DNA of 43,096 nt from a virus: positions 1 to 43,096 of the IMG/VR virus record IMGVR_UViG_3300048549_001807, one strand, 5' to 3'. Made by a program: the position numbers and the translations under genes. The notes beneath the pieces are model-generated. The model saw nothing but the letters and a program-made list of their open reading frames with translations, was not told the origin of the DNA and did not search any database. Below are positions 17,755-27,395 of the stretch, in pieces (within the stretch, counting starts at the first letter, position 1; the number at the start of each line of letters is the position of its first letter).

Positions 17755-19625
17755 TGGCTTGGGAAACAGGAAATCAACTATCAAGAAAAGAGTCTAAGAG
17801 CTTTAATGAAGAATTAGAACAAATTAAAGGTTTTATTGAAGAAAAAGACGCGAAAATACTACTATATAAATTTCTACGAGAAAATATTACATTTACCTCC
17901 GATCTTGTTAGCGGAGTGCAGCTCTTTCCTTTTCAGCATATGGCTATTAAGGCTATGTTTAGCACAGATTATTTCATGGGGGTATGGAGTCGCGGAATGA
18001 GTAAGTCATTTACCACCGCTATCTATGCTTATCTTGATGCCATACTTAATCAAGGAGTTGAAATAGGTATTTTATCTAAATCTTTTCGTCAAGCAAAAAT
18101 GATTTTTAAAAAAATCGAGGATATTGCTTCTAAGCCTGGCGCAACTTATCTTGCTCAATGTATATCTCATAAGTCTAAAAGTAATGATGAATGGCTGCTT
18201 GAAATTGGGTCAAGCAGAATTAGGGCTTTGCCTCTTGGTGATGGTGAAAAATTGCGGGGATTTCGTTTTCATAGAATTATTATTGACGAGTTTGCGCTAA
18301 TGCCTGAAAGGATTTATAATGAGGTTATTATACCGTTCTTGTCTGTAGTCGAAAACCCCACGCAAAGAGAAGAACTATATAATTTAGAAACAAATTTGAT
18401 AGAAAAAGGTGAAATGCAAGAAGATGAGCGTCATGTTTGGAGAAACAATAAATTGATAGCGCTTTCTTCTGCAAGCTACAAGTTTGAATATATGTACAAA
18501 GCTTACGAGCAATTTGAAGATCTTATTCGGGCTGGAAGCTCAAAGCAAAGCGATGCGCATAGAGTGATTATGCAATTCAGCTATGACTGCGCTCCAAAAC
18601 AACTTTATGATCAAAATTTGCTTGACCAAGCGAAATCAACAATGAGTCAGAGCCAGTTTGACCGCGAGTTTGGCTCAATTTTTACTGACGACAGCAGCGG
18701 CTATTTCAAAACGTCGAAAATGGCATCATGTACATTAAAAGATGGAGAAAGTCCAAATATTGAAGTTTCTGGAGAAGTTGGTGCAAAATATATTCTTGCG
18801 TTTGACCCGAGTTGGGCAGAGAGTGAAAGTAGTGATGACTTTGCGATAATGGTATTAAAGTTGAGCGACGAAAAAAAAATTGGTACTGTAGTTCATAGTT
18901 ACGCATTATCTGGAACAAATTTAAAACAACATATATTTTATTTTTATTATTTATTAACTCATTTTAATATTGTATCTATTATTGGCGACTATAATGGAGG
19001 AGTGCAATTTATAAATGCAGCGAACGAAAGTAGCCTGTTTAAGAAAAATAAAATTAATATAAAATGCATTAATACTAACTTTGACGACCTCGAACACTAT
19101 CAAGAAAAATTAATAGAAGGAAAGAAAGAATATAATTTAGAAGATAAAACGATATGTTATTTAAGAAAGCCAACTAGTCAATGGATACGTTTGGCGAATG
19201 AATTATTGCAAGCGAATTTTGATCATCATAGAATATTTTTCGCATCAAGAGCAATAGACGATGCCTACAATGAACAAAGAAAAAAGAAAATACCAATTCA
19301 AGATATTAAATTTTTAAGAACATCTCAGAGTTTAGAGCGTCAAACTAATGCTGCAAAAATGATTGATTTTGTAGAACATCAATTTGATATGATCAATTTA
19401 ATTAAAACTCAATGTTCATTGATTCAAATCACAACCTCTGCTAGTGGCACGCAAAATTTTGACTTACCCCCGAGCCTAAAAAGACAGACTGGCCCAGAGA
19501 AAGCTCGAAAGGACTCTTATTCTGCATTAGTGCTTGGTAATTGGATGGTCAAGCTTTACTATGATATGATGGATGCAAAGGTCAATAATGTTAACGCTAC
19601 TTTTACTCCCATGTTTATAAAGTGA
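17754..19625 (+). CDS. terL: Terminase large subunit, 623 aa
   Basis: ATPase domain: Walker A-like WSRGMSKS (residues 78-85), after the adenine-motif-like LFPFQHMAIKAM; Walker B IIIDE (175-179) followed by FALMPERIYNEVI. Nuclease domain of RNase H fold: AFDPSW with Asp351, and GDYNGG with Asp412. Length and motif order are those of T4 gp17-type motors that pump DNA into the prohead and cut it. Neighbouring genes (ERCC4 nuclease upstream, protease-scaffold downstream) fit, although no portal gene follows directly. Confidence 0.92.
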   Translation: MAWETGNQLSRKESKSFNEELEQIKGFIEEKDAKILLYKFLRENITFTSDLVSGVQLFPFQHMAIKAMFSTDYFMGVWSRGMSKSFTTAIYAYLDAILNQGVEIGILSKSFRQAKMIFKKIEDIASKPGATYLAQCISHKSKSNDEWLLEIGSSRIRALPLGDGEKLRGFRFHRIIIDEFALMPERIYNEVIIPFLSVVENPTQREELYNLETNLIEKGEMQEDERHVWRNNKLIALSSASYKFEYMYKAYEQFEDLIRAGSSKQSDAHRVIMQFSYDCAPKQLYDQNLLDQAKSTMSQSQFDREFGSIFTDDSSGYFKTSKMASCTLKDGESPNIEVSGEVGAKYILAFDPSWAESESSDDFAIMVLKLSDEKKIGTVVHSYALSGTNLKQHIFYFYYLLTHFNIVSIIGDYNGGVQFINAANESSLFKKNKINIKCINTNFDDLEHYQEKLIEGKKEYNLEDKTICYLRKPTSQWIRLANELLQANFDHHRIFFASRAIDDAYNEQRKKKIPIQDIKFLRTSQSLERQTNAAKMIDFVEHQFDMINLIKTQCSLIQITTSASGTQNFDLPPSLKRQTGPEKARKDSYSALVLGNWMVKLYYDMMDAKVNNVNATFTPMFIK

Positions 19626-19642
19626 GTGTACCTTTTACGTAA

Positions 19643-21250
19643 ATGTCTAAACCATATAAATATACCGCAACTTTTAACAGCGTACTTTTTGCTTCAAGCG
19701 AAATAGAAGAGTCTTCAATTAGCAAAGCTTCCCTTGAGGCTCTCAGACCTTTAATTCCTAATAATATAAATTTAGACAGAAATATTGATCTATTGGGAGT
19801 TGCGTTTAATGCTGCTGTTGTTAATAAATTTAATAAAAACGGAGACGGCATAAATAGTGAAGCCGCAGTAACAATTAAAGACTACTTTGTTCATAAGCCT
19901 ACAAATATAGAACATGATAGAGATAAGATTGTTGGTCATATAGTTTCAGCTGGTTTTTCAAAATATGATAATACTGCAGAGTTAATGACTGACGAACAAG
20001 CTTTAATTGAAGAAGGATCATATAATATAGCATTAGCGGCAGTCATATATAAAACAGCAAGCAAAGAATTTTCAGATTTAGTAGTAAATTCAACAGACGC
20101 AGAAAGCGATTTTTACCAAACCGTTTCTGCTAGTTGGGAAGTAGGCTTTAATGATTATGTAATTTCGGTAGGAGGGGACGACTTAAATGAGTCTACAATT
20201 ATTTCTGATCCTCAAGAAATTGAAGCATATTCTCCTTATTTAAAATCTTTGGGAGGAAAAGGCTCTTTAAATGATGGACGAAAGGTTAACAGATTAATAG
20301 TTGGAGAAATTTATCCATTGGGCATAGGTTTCACATCTAATCCTGCTGCAGATGTTAAAGGTTTAATTGCGGACGAAGGAAAGCCTGTTGAGCAAAAGTC
20401 CAGAAAAAACGAACCTATTGACAAGATAATCACAAAAAGCAAAAAAACTTCCCATTCCTCACAAGAAAATGTAAACAAAGAAACCAATCATAATATTATT
20501 ATGGATAAAGATACAATCATAAATGAATTCCGAGCAGCTTTAGACGAAAAGCTTGGCAACCAAGATTTCTCTGAAGAAAGCGTCGCCAGCATCTCCAAGG
20601 TGTTTATCGAGGCTATCCGCGAGAAAGGCGAACAGTATGTCGCTGATCTTGAAAAAGCTAAAGCTGAAAAAGAAGAGGCTGTTCAGGCTCAAAATTCTCT
20701 TCAAGAGAAAATGAGCGACGTAGAGCAGCAACTAGAATCAACCAAAGTCAAGCTTGCAGCTCTTGAAGAAGAGAATGCTGCTCGCGAAGCTGAAGTTCGT
20801 TTTAATTCCAGAATGGAAGCTTTAAACGAAATTTATGAACTTGACGAAGAAGATTCTAAAATCGTCGCTTCAGAACTTACATCATTAGATGATTCTGAGG
20901 AAAGTTTTGCAGACTACCAAGAAAAATTGGCAAAAGTCTGGAAGCATAAAAATAAAGAATTTATCGCTGCTGAACAAAAAGCATTTGAAGATCGCGTAGT
21001 TCAAGAAGTTGAAAAACGCATTTCTGAAACGGCCGAAGCTTCAGCTCAAACAGAAGTTGGCGAAGCATCTGAAAATGATTCAACTGAAGAATCGGAAGAA
21101 GATACTGCTGACGAGGTTGTCGATGCTCTTGATTCTCTAGAAGTAGAAGAGGCAGCTGTTGTTAATAACAACGAAAGCTCTTCCAATGGAGATTCTCTCA
21201 GAGAGCGTTTCGCAAAAACCTTTAAAGATTCTGTTAAAATTTCATACTAA
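19643..21250 (+). CDS. Prohead protease fused to scaffold, 535 aa
   Basis: Residues 1-245 are a prohead protease: NAAVVNKFNKNGDGI, then KPTNIEHDRDKIVGHI with the probable catalytic His91, and FYQTVSASWEVGF with candidate Ser162/164. A linker (about 246-286) leads to a Glu/Ala/Lys-rich coiled-coil scaffold (287-535) ending SVKISY. A Met at residue 287 could start a free scaffold (see 20501). The DNA of the scaffold part is less AT-biased at third positions than the protease part, as in highly expressed genes. GTGTACCTT lies 8 nt before the ATG, resembling the late motif. Confidence 0.8.
   Translation: MSKPYKYTATFNSVLFASSEIEESSISKASLEALRPLIPNNINLDRNIDLLGVAFNAAVVNKFNKNGDGINSEAAVTIKDYFVHKPTNIEHDRDKIVGHIVSAGFSKYDNTAELMTDEQALIEEGSYNIALAAVIYKTASKEFSDLVVNSTDAESDFYQTVSASWEVGFNDYVISVGGDDLNESTIISDPQEIEAYSPYLKSLGGKGSLNDGRKVNRLIVGEIYPLGIGFTSNPAADVKGLIADEGKPVEQKSRKNEPIDKIITKSKKTSHSSQENVNKETNHNIIMDKDTIINEFRAALDEKLGNQDFSEESVASISKVFIEAIREKGEQYVADLEKAKAEKEEAVQAQNSLQEKMSDVEQQLESTKVKLAALEEENAAREAEVRFNSRMEALNEIYELDEEDSKIVASELTSLDDSEESFADYQEKLAKVWKHKNKEFIAAEQKAFEDRVVQEVEKRISETAEASAQTEVGEASENDSTEESEEDTADEVVDALDSLEVEEAAVVNNNESSSNGDSLRERFAKTFKDSVKISY
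20501..21250 (+). CDS. Possible separate scaffold protein from an internal start, 249 aa
   Basis: The in-frame ATG at 20501 (MDKDTIINEFRAALDEKLGN) coincides exactly with the change from protease linker to scaffold helix and with a shift in codon choice. Nested protease-scaffold genes are known in lambda (C/Nu3). No clear Shine-Dalgarno precedes it (AATCATAATATTATT), which weakens the case unless translation here does not rely on one. Confidence 0.4.
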   Translation: MDKDTIINEFRAALDEKLGNQDFSEESVASISKVFIEAIREKGEQYVADLEKAKAEKEEAVQAQNSLQEKMSDVEQQLESTKVKLAALEEENAAREAEVRFNSRMEALNEIYELDEEDSKIVASELTSLDDSEESFADYQEKLAKVWKHKNKEFIAAEQKAFEDRVVQEVEKRISETAEASAQTEVGEASENDSTEESEEDTADEVVDALDSLEVEEAAVVNNNESSSNGDSLRERFAKTFKDSVKISY

Positions 21251-21271
21251 ATAAATTAGGAGAAAAAAATT

Positions 21272-21892
21272 ATGGCAAAAAGAATACTACCATACCGAGA
21301 CTACAGTGAGCATGACGTTGTAAACTTGTTCGCACTTGAAGTTGATAGTGGAGACTCTCTCGCAGATTGGGTTGAAGCTGGAAGCGGAAAGTGGGACGCA
21401 GGCGTTGTTGTTTCTGTAAGTGCGGGAGCTCTACCTGGTGAGGTTTCCGAATTGCGCGCGTCAACACCTGATAAACTTCGTGATTATCTTGGTGCTAGTT
21501 TTAGCGGTGCGCATATTGGATTCAATGGATACCCCGCTAACGGTATGACCGTTGCTCCTGCTTCTGCTGGCAGTCGTGGACTTGGAATCACTCTTCGTGA
21601 AACCTTGGCTTTCGACGAGAATGGAGAAAAACTTCTCTATTACAAGCAAAAACTTGATGAAGCTCAAGCTGTTCTTCCTGGTCAAACAGTTCCTGTTCTG
21701 ACCCGCGGACTAGTTCTTCTTGCTGCTGGTGCAATCGACGGAACTCCATCTGTTGGAGACGATCTGGAGGTTAAAACTGGCGGTAAATTAGGAACACATG
21801 GTTCTGGAGTTGCAGTTGGTTCTGTAGTCGCTATCGGAGAAGAAAGCGATAACTCCTCTGCAAAGAAATATCTTTGCCGAGTTAGCTTCTAA
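21272..21892 (+). CDS. Probable capsid decoration or stabilisation protein, 206 aa
   Basis: Lies between protease-scaffold and major capsid genes, as decoration proteins often do. MAKRILPYRDYSEHDVVNLF start; the protein is Gly/Val/Ser-rich with many short strands and a terminal G-D-D-L-E-V...G-S-V-V-A-I-G barrel-like segment, typical of head-surface proteins. A strong AGGAG ribosome site sits 9 nt before the ATG and codon use is of the highly expressed kind, matching a protein made in many copies. Assignment rests on context and composition. Confidence 0.6.
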   Translation: MAKRILPYRDYSEHDVVNLFALEVDSGDSLADWVEAGSGKWDAGVVVSVSAGALPGEVSELRASTPDKLRDYLGASFSGAHIGFNGYPANGMTVAPASAGSRGLGITLRETLAFDENGEKLLYYKQKLDEAQAVLPGQTVPVLTRGLVLLAAGAIDGTPSVGDDLEVKTGGKLGTHGSGVAVGSVVAIGEESDNSSAKKYLCRVSF

Positions 21893-21910
21893 GAAAGGAA
21901 TTAAAGAATA

Positions 21911-23053
21911 ATGAAAATTACTTTAGAAAAAACCCCCGAGCAAGTCGAGCTTATTAAAGCTATGGCTTCTAAGAATAGAGATGTAGCTTATGAAGCTCAA
22001 ACTGCATTGGCTGAATTTATCGGCCCAGTTTTGGCAGAAGTTGTAAATACAGCTCCTACTGTAAGCAACATGTTTACCAGTCTTCAGTTTAACAGCGATG
22101 AGAGCCCAAGTATTCCTTTGGATCTTTATCACGATATTACTGACGAAGATTACATCCAAGTATGGAGTCAATCAGTTCCTGGCGGGCTTCCTACCAACCA
22201 AGTCGCTCCTTCACAAAGCGAGCTTAAGTTCACAACTTATACTCTTGATAGTGCATTGAGTTTCGATAAGCGTTACGCTTCTCGTTCTAGGCTTGACGTT
22301 GTTAGCAAGACATTTACTCGTATGGCCCAAGAAGTTCTTCTTAAACAAGAAAAAACTTCTGCCAGCATGATAATGACCGCATTGGCTAACGGAAACACAA
22401 ACGGAGAGCAACACGTTATGCGTAGCGCTCAAGCCGGACGTTTCTTACTCTCTGACCTCAATAAATTGTTCACCAAAGCAAAAAGAATCAATACTTCTTG
22501 GACTGGCGGAACACCTGCAGAGCGCAGAGGAAGAGGTATTACTGATCTTCTTGTTTCTCCTGAAATTGTAGAGGAAATTAGAGGTTTGGCATATAATCCA
22601 ATCAACACTAAGGGCGCAGACGGAAATGCTCCTAGTGGTAATACTAATGGTATTGCTGGAACGGATTCTATGAGAGACGCTATCTTCAACAGCGCTGGAA
22701 TTCCTGAGTTTTATGGCGTTTCCATTCAAGAATATAATGAAATGGGTAACGGCCAAAAATGGAACACCGTTTTCGGCACAGCTGCAGGCAGCACTACATA
22801 TGCTGACAATTATGCAGTTACTGGAGCAGGCGTGGCAACAATTCAATCCTCTGAAGAAATCCTTGTTGGTGTTGACCTTAGTCGCGAATCTATGATTCGT
22901 GCGGTTGCTACTGACTCTGATTCTGGAGATGAATTCTCGCTTGTTGCGGATGACCAGTTTGTAACTCGTCAATCTAAAATTGGTTATTACGGCTCTCTTG
23001 AAGAAGGTCGTATGATCATTGATGATCGTGTGTTACTCGGTCTTATCGTTTAA
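21911..23053 (+). CDS. Major capsid protein, 380 aa
   Basis: Position after protease-scaffold, size, high-expression codon use, AAAGGAA ribosome site and a strong terminator directly after it all indicate the major capsid protein. The N-terminal helix (EQVELIKAMASKNRDVAYEA) is followed by beta segments and an E-loop-like region; the central part LLSDLNKLFTKAKRINTSW with DLLVSPEIVEEIRGLAYNPI is typical of HK97-fold capsid proteins of myoviruses. I cannot place a protease cleavage site with certainty. Confidence 0.8.
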   Translation: MKITLEKTPEQVELIKAMASKNRDVAYEAQTALAEFIGPVLAEVVNTAPTVSNMFTSLQFNSDESPSIPLDLYHDITDEDYIQVWSQSVPGGLPTNQVAPSQSELKFTTYTLDSALSFDKRYASRSRLDVVSKTFTRMAQEVLLKQEKTSASMIMTALANGNTNGEQHVMRSAQAGRFLLSDLNKLFTKAKRINTSWTGGTPAERRGRGITDLLVSPEIVEEIRGLAYNPINTKGADGNAPSGNTNGIAGTDSMRDAIFNSAGIPEFYGVSIQEYNEMGNGQKWNTVFGTAAGSTTYADNYAVTGAGVATIQSSEEILVGVDLSRESMIRAVATDSDSGDEFSLVADDQFVTRQSKIGYYGSLEEGRMIIDDRVLLGLIV

Positions 23054-23077
23054 TTTTTAATTAAATTAACATTTATT

Positions 23078-23110
23078 AAATCCACCTCAGGTAACTGGGG
23101 TGGATTTTTT
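23078..23110 (+). terminator. Strong terminator after the capsid gene
   Basis: AAATCCACCTCA pairs with TGGGGTGGATTT (one G-U pair), loop GGTAAC, followed by TTTT. Perfectly placed 24 nt after the capsid stop. Confidence 0.85.
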
Positions 23111-23166
23111 ATTTTATCAATTTACTATATATTAGTGTATAACCATACAAGGAAAAAGGTATAATT

Positions 23167-23580
23167 ATGGCAAATAAGAAAAAAACTACGAGCAAGTCAA
23201 AAGCTTCTACAAAAACAAAGAAGCAAGATAAACTTGATAATCTTCAGCAAACCAATGGTAAAGTTTATGAGGATCAAATTTCTAAAGCTAGAGAACTAGA
23301 AGATATTTTGGGTATTCCTAAAATTAATCCATTTAAGACAAATGATAAAAGAGTATTTAATGAAATGCTTCAAGATATGAACTTAACCGATTTACAGGCT
23401 TTCGCTGTAAAGGTTGGTGTTTTCCCCGCAGGAAATAAAACTGTTTTGAAAAATAAAATCAAAAGAGCGTTTGACTCTAGTCTGCATGGAAAAGGGAGCG
23501 TGCAAATTATGGGGGAACCTATGAAGTTAGACCCCAACAACCCAAAGCATAAAGAGGTTATAGATTATCTAAGGGATTGA
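23167..23580 (+). CDS. Basic protein with SAP-like helix pair, 137 aa
   Basis: The first 27 residues are almost only Lys/Thr/Ser (KKKTTSKSKASTKTKK), a DNA- or scaffold-binding type tail. Residues 76-110 (MNLTDLQAFAVKVGVFPAGN, then KTVLKNKIKRAF) match the pattern of a SAP or LEM-like helix-extended-helix DNA-binding motif. It starts a new transcription unit after the capsid terminator with GTGTATAAC and a clear AAGGAAAAAGG ribosome site. A role in head completion or DNA contact is inferred from place. Confidence 0.5.
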   Translation: MANKKKTTSKSKASTKTKKQDKLDNLQQTNGKVYEDQISKARELEDILGIPKINPFKTNDKRVFNEMLQDMNLTDLQAFAVKVGVFPAGNKTVLKNKIKRAFDSSLHGKGSVQIMGEPMKLDPNNPKHKEVIDYLRD

Positions 23581-23581
23581 T

Positions 23582-24379
23582 ATGTCTGGAGATCCAGAAA
23601 TTGTATCTTTTGTAGAGCCACTTGCAAGTGGCTCAACAGAGTATTTTGTAGCATTTCCGGATTATTTTGCTGGACCGCCTTTGGTAACTGCATCTCTTCA
23701 GAATGATATAACATCTCAGATTGTTCCTTATATTATATCAGATATATCTGCTTCAGGTTTTAATATTAATTTTGGTACTGAATTATCAACTGAAGGCTAT
23801 AAATTAAATGTTAGCGCACAAGTTGAGGGCTCTCATTCTATTGGTGACGCTGCAGATATGTATGTCCCAGGACAATTTAACGGAACCTCTTTGGGTGTTC
23901 TTGCAACAAAAATATATGATGAAGAAATAGGGTTTTATACTTCTGGTAGCGCAAGAACAACAGAAATAGGTTTAATAGCTAATTGGCTAGAAGGTCACCT
24001 GGGTGAATTAAATAATTTACTATTCACATCTTTCAGCGGTTACAACCCAGAAGGTTTTAATCTAGAGGAACAAAGTATTTTAAGAGAGTTGTACTTGAGT
24101 GAGTACAATAGAAAAGCTCATCGAAGAGTGCTAAGAGGTATTGATGGCAGCGATGGAAGTCCAGATTTTCAGGTTATTAGAGAAGGAGATTCTATGATTC
24201 AAAAGTCTAATAAAAACGTTACTGCAAAAAGTTATCGAGAAGCCTATTTAGATAGCCAAGAAAGGGTCAAGGATTTAGTTTATGCGTATAATCTATATGG
24301 AGCTAAGCCTAATCAAGTATATGGCGCTGATGCGCCTGCTACAGGACAAAATTCAATGCTAGACGGATATTATTATTAA
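23582..24379 (+). CDS. Virion protein with N-terminal H-type-lectin-like domain, possibly neck, 265 aa
   Basis: Residues 8-90 have the pattern of an H-type lectin-like beta-sandwich common in marine phage structural proteins (YFVAFPDYFAGPPLVTASLQ, then ISDISASGFNINF). The C-terminal two thirds are helical (IGLIANWLEGHLGELNNLLF; EAYLDSQERVKDLVYAYNLY), as in head-tail connector or neck proteins. Only one base separates it from the upstream gene. Exact role uncertain: neck or head-completion protein is my best guess. Confidence 0.5.
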   Translation: MSGDPEIVSFVEPLASGSTEYFVAFPDYFAGPPLVTASLQNDITSQIVPYIISDISASGFNINFGTELSTEGYKLNVSAQVEGSHSIGDAADMYVPGQFNGTSLGVLATKIYDEEIGFYTSGSARTTEIGLIANWLEGHLGELNNLLFTSFSGYNPEGFNLEEQSILRELYLSEYNRKAHRRVLRGIDGSDGSPDFQVIREGDSMIQKSNKNVTAKSYREAYLDSQERVKDLVYAYNLYGAKPNQVYGADAPATGQNSMLDGYYY

Positions 24380-24383
24380 ACCA

Positions 24384-24392
24384 GTGTAATTA
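24384..24392 (+). promoter_or_regulatory. Late-type promoter motif GTG-TAATTA
   Basis: GTG at 24384-24386, TAATTA at 24387-24392, 5 nt to the ATG at 24398; no -35 box. Confidence 0.45.
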
Positions 24393-24397
24393 TAGAC

Positions 24398-24922
24398 ATG
24401 AGCGATATATCAGAAAGTAATTCGTATTCCAATTCAAACGACAATAAAAAAGTCAAATCTGAACTGTTTCATATTTGGAAAAAAGCAAGAGTAATGTATG
24501 AGACAGTTAAAGATGACTCTAAAATGGAAGATTGGGTTAAAAAAAATATCACAAAAGCTTATGAGTTGATTGACGAAGCAATGAGATATTCAGAATACGA
24601 AAAAATATTTCCAAATTCAGAAGAAAAAGAAGAATTAGAAGGCGATAAAAATAACTTTCTGTCCAACGAGGACAAAAGATATCCAACTCCCGCCGCTCAA
24701 GAAACCGGAGATGAATTTATCACAAGATGCATTTTAGATGCAAATATGAAAAAAAGATATCCTGTTCAGGGAGACAGGTTTTCTGCATGCATGTCTATTT
24801 ATAATGATAAAAAGAATGATGTCTCTGAGGACTTACATAATAATCCTGGAGAAAAATTTGAAGATCCTATGTTAACTAAAGATCTAGAATTACCAAATCC
24901 AGTTAAACCTCTTCTTCCTTAA
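24398..24922 (+). CDS. Helical protein ending in an F..RC....R..AC motif, 174 aa
   Basis: The N-terminal part is a charged helical bundle (ELFHIWKKARVMYETVKDDS). The second half carries YPTPAAQETGDEFITRCILD, then YPVQGDRFSACMS, the same Cys motif as in the 52-aa protein at 12369. Its end overlaps the convergent clpC-like gene by 20 nt, with no terminator between them, so the two units read into each other. Likely a minor head or packaging protein; unproven. Confidence 0.5.
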   Translation: MSDISESNSYSNSNDNKKVKSELFHIWKKARVMYETVKDDSKMEDWVKKNITKAYELIDEAMRYSEYEKIFPNSEEKEELEGDKNNFLSNEDKRYPTPAAQETGDEFITRCILDANMKKRYPVQGDRFSACMSIYNDKKNDVSEDLHNNPGEKFEDPMLTKDLELPNPVKPLLP

Positions 24923-27380
24923 TTTCGTATTTTATATTTTCTTTTAATATAGAAAATTTTATTTCTGAATTTTCTTTTAAGACTTTACCAAGAATAAGTT
25001 TACTTAGTTCGTTTTCTATTAATTTTTGAATAATTCTTTTGATTGGTCTTGCGCCCATTTTTTCTTCGTGAGCTTTTGTTGATATATATTCAAAGATTTT
25101 AGGTGTTGCAGATAGTGTTATATTTTTATCTTTTAGCTTGTCGCAAACTTTATTAAATTCTAACTTAGATATCTTAACAAGTTGAGGCAAATCAAAATCT
25201 TGGAATAAAATAATATCATTTAAGCGATTTAAAAACTCGGGCCTAAAAAAGCCCTTAAGTTCTGACCTAAGTTTATCTAGAGCTATAGACTCCGAAGAAC
25301 TTTGTCCAAATCCTATATTAGGCTTTGCAGCTTTTTCACTACCAATATTACCTGTTAAAATAATAATTGTATTATTGAAATTAATTTTTCTACCAGAATT
25401 GTCTGTTACAACCCCTTCTTCCATGATTTGCAATAAAATATTTAAAACTTCAGGATGGGCTTTTTCTACCTCATCAAACAAAATAACACTATACGGATTT
25501 CTTCTTACTTTTTCTGTCAGCTCTCCTCCTTCTTCGTATCCTACATACCCAGGAGATGCTCCAATTAATCTAGAGGCAGAGATTTTTTCACTATACTCGC
25601 TCATATCAATTTGAATCAATGTGCTTTTACTTCCAAAAATAAACTCAGAGATGCATTTTGCAGTATAAGTTTTTCCTGTGCCGCTTGCGCCCACAAGAAG
25701 AAAACTACCTATAGGTTTTTTTGGGTCTTTAAGTCCTGATTTTGAACGCAGTATAGATTCGGAAATTTCCTCCAAGGCTTTTGATTGACCAATAATTTTT
25801 TTATTCAAGTTTTTAAATAGGTTTAACATTTTTTCAGAATCTTTTTTACTTATTTCTTGCATTGGTATCCCTGTTCTCGAGGAAAGTACTTCATAGATAT
25901 CTGAAGGTTTGACCTTTATTTTTGATTTACTGATTTTATTTGCCCATTTAGTTATGACTGCATCATATTCTTCTAATAAATCTAATTGCTCATCTTCAAT
26001 ATCTTCTATACTAAAACCAAGAGACTGCTTTCTGGATTCTTTGAGTGCAAGCAGCTCAAGCTCATTTTCTATATCTTTTGCCTCTTGTGGTCGTTTAATG
26101 TTTTTAATTTTTACTTTAGACCCCGCTTGATCCATAATATCTATCGCTTTATCTGGAAATTGTTTATCTAAAATATATTTAGAAGACAAGTCTACAATTA
26201 AATCCAAAACTTCTTCTGGATAGTGAATACTATGAAAGCTTTCGAATTTAGATTTTACGCCATCAAGTATCTGCCTCGTTTGCTCTTTTGTTGGTTCTAT
26301 AACTTTTACAGACTGAAACCTTCGATCAAGCGCTCCATCTTTAAGTATAGTTTTTTTGTATTCATCCTGGGTTGTAGCTCCAATACATTTTAATTCTCCT
26401 CGGGCCAATAAAGGCTTTAAAAGATTTGCGGCATCCATACTGCCTTCTGCGCTACCAGCACCTACTAAAGTATGAATTTCATCAATAAATAAAATTATCT
26501 CTTGATTTTTTCTAGCTTCTTCTATTACGCCTTTTAAGCGCTCTTCAAATTGACCTCTGTATTTAGTTCCTGCAATTAAAGATCCAAGATCTAAAGAATA
26601 TATTATTTTAGCCAAGAGAAAGTCAGCGCAATCTTGTTTTTCAATTTGTTGAGCCAAGCCTTCCACTATTGCCGTTTTACCAACTCCAGGTTCACCAAGT
26701 AAAACAGGATTATTTTTTGTTCTTCTGCATAAGATTTCTGAAACATCATAAATTTCAGATTCTTTTCCAATTATGTTATCAAACTTTCCTTTTGCTGCTA
26801 ATTCATTTAGATTAGTGGCATATTTTTCTAGATTAGGAATCTTACTTTCTTTAACTGTTTGTGCTGATTTTTTAATTTGTTGAATTCTGCTTTTTTTATC
26901 TACAGATGTTTCTTTTGAAATATGTAAGTAATCCCTGACTTGAGCAATAACGTCTTCTTCGGACGCATTGAATTTAACAAAAAATAATGGTATATTCGAG
27001 TGCTCATATTTTAAAAGAGCTAAAATGATATGTTCTACTCCTACATACTCATGTCCAAGTTTATGAGCAATCGATGCGGAAACTTTTAGAACTAGATGAA
27101 AATGTTCATCGTATTCTGGGTTAATAGAGTCATTCATAAAATTTTGATGCTTTTTATTGATTTTGTAAAAAGAGCGTTCTATATCTTCTTTCAGAAGCTC
27201 TCGGTCGATTTCAAGCAAAAATAATATTTCACTAAGTATACCAGCATTTAAATTAACCATTCCATAGAAAAGATGTTCCAATTCGACATGTTCATTGGAA
27301 AATTTTTTGGCTACCCTTTTCGCTTCACTAATTGCTTGTTGCGCTCTCGGCGTAAAATTAGGTTTAGGAGTCATTTTCAT
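24903..27380 (-). CDS. clpC: ClpC/ClpA-type AAA+ unfoldase with ClpP-docking loop, 825 aa
   Basis: Clp-N domain (residues 5-150), AAA-1 with GEPGVGKT (229-236) and [13 protein letters not shown], a short middle domain (about 430-485), AAA-2 with GASGTGKT (564-571), [14 protein letters not shown] and [12 protein letters not shown]. After sensor 1 the loop reads PNIGFGQ (IGF at 689-691), the position and sequence of the ClpP-binding tripeptide of ClpA/ClpC/ClpX, so it should dock a ClpP peptidase. No ClpP is encoded in view; the host's is the likely partner. ClpB is excluded by the short middle domain and IGF loop. Starts: ATG 27380 or ATG 27374, the latter 7 nt after GTG-TAATTT. Confidence 0.88.
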   Translation of the reverse strand: MKMTPKPNFTPRAQQAISEAKRVAKKFSNEHVELEHLFYGMVNLNAGILSEILFLLEIDRELLKEDIERSFYKINKKHQNFMNDSINPEYDEHFHLVLKVSASIAHKLGHEYVGVEHIILALLKYEHSNIPLFFVKFNASEEDVIAQVRDYLHISKETSVDKKSRIQQIKKSAQTVKESKIPNLEKYATNLNELAAKGKFDNIIGKESEIYDVSEILCRRTKNNPVLLGEPGVGKTAIVEGLAQQIEKQDCADFLLAKIIYSLDLGSLIAGTKYRGQFEERLKGVIEEARKNQEIILFIDEIHTLVGAGSAEGSMDAANLLKPLLARGELKCIGATTQDEYKKTILKDGALDRRFQSVKVIEPTKEQTRQILDGVKSKFESFHSIHYPEEVLDLIVDLSSKYILDKQFPDKAIDIMDQAGSKVKIKNIKRPQEAKDIENELELLALKESRKQSLGFSIEDIEDEQLDLLEEYDAVITKWANKISKSKIKVKPSDIYEVLSSRTGIPMQEISKKDSEKMLNLFKNLNKKIIGQSKALEEISESILRSKSGLKDPKKPIGSFLLVGASGTGKTYTAKCISEFIFGSKSTLIQIDMSEYSEKISASRLIGASPGYVGYEEGGELTEKVRRNPYSVILFDEVEKAHPEVLNILLQIMEEGVVTDNSGRKINFNNTIIILTGNIGSEKAAKPNIGFGQSSSESIALDKLRSELKGFFRPEFLNRLNDIILFQDFDLPQLVKISKLEFNKVCDKLKDKNITLSATPKIFEYISTKAHEEKMGARPIKRIIQKLIENELSKLILGKVLKENSEIKFSILKENIKYEIKEEEV

Positions 27381-27381
27381 T

Positions 27382-27390
27382 AAATTACAC
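27382..27390 (-). promoter_or_regulatory. Late-type promoter motif GTG-TAATTT before the clpC-like gene
   Basis: Minus strand GTG (27390-27388), TAATTT (27387-27382), 7 nt to the ATG at 27374. It could give the unfoldase a second, late promoter inside the replication operon. Confidence 0.4.
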
Positions 27391-27395
27391 AATAA

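Noticed and set aside
22445-22972. 175-codon open frame antisense to the capsid gene
   Set aside because: Lies wholly within the capsid gene on the other strand, is Cys/Ser/Arg-rich without domain, and has no promoter or ribosome site; it results from the biased codon use of the capsid gene.
24903-27380. ClpB disaggregase
   Set aside because: The middle domain is only about 55 residues instead of the long ClpB coiled coil, and the IGF ClpP loop is present.
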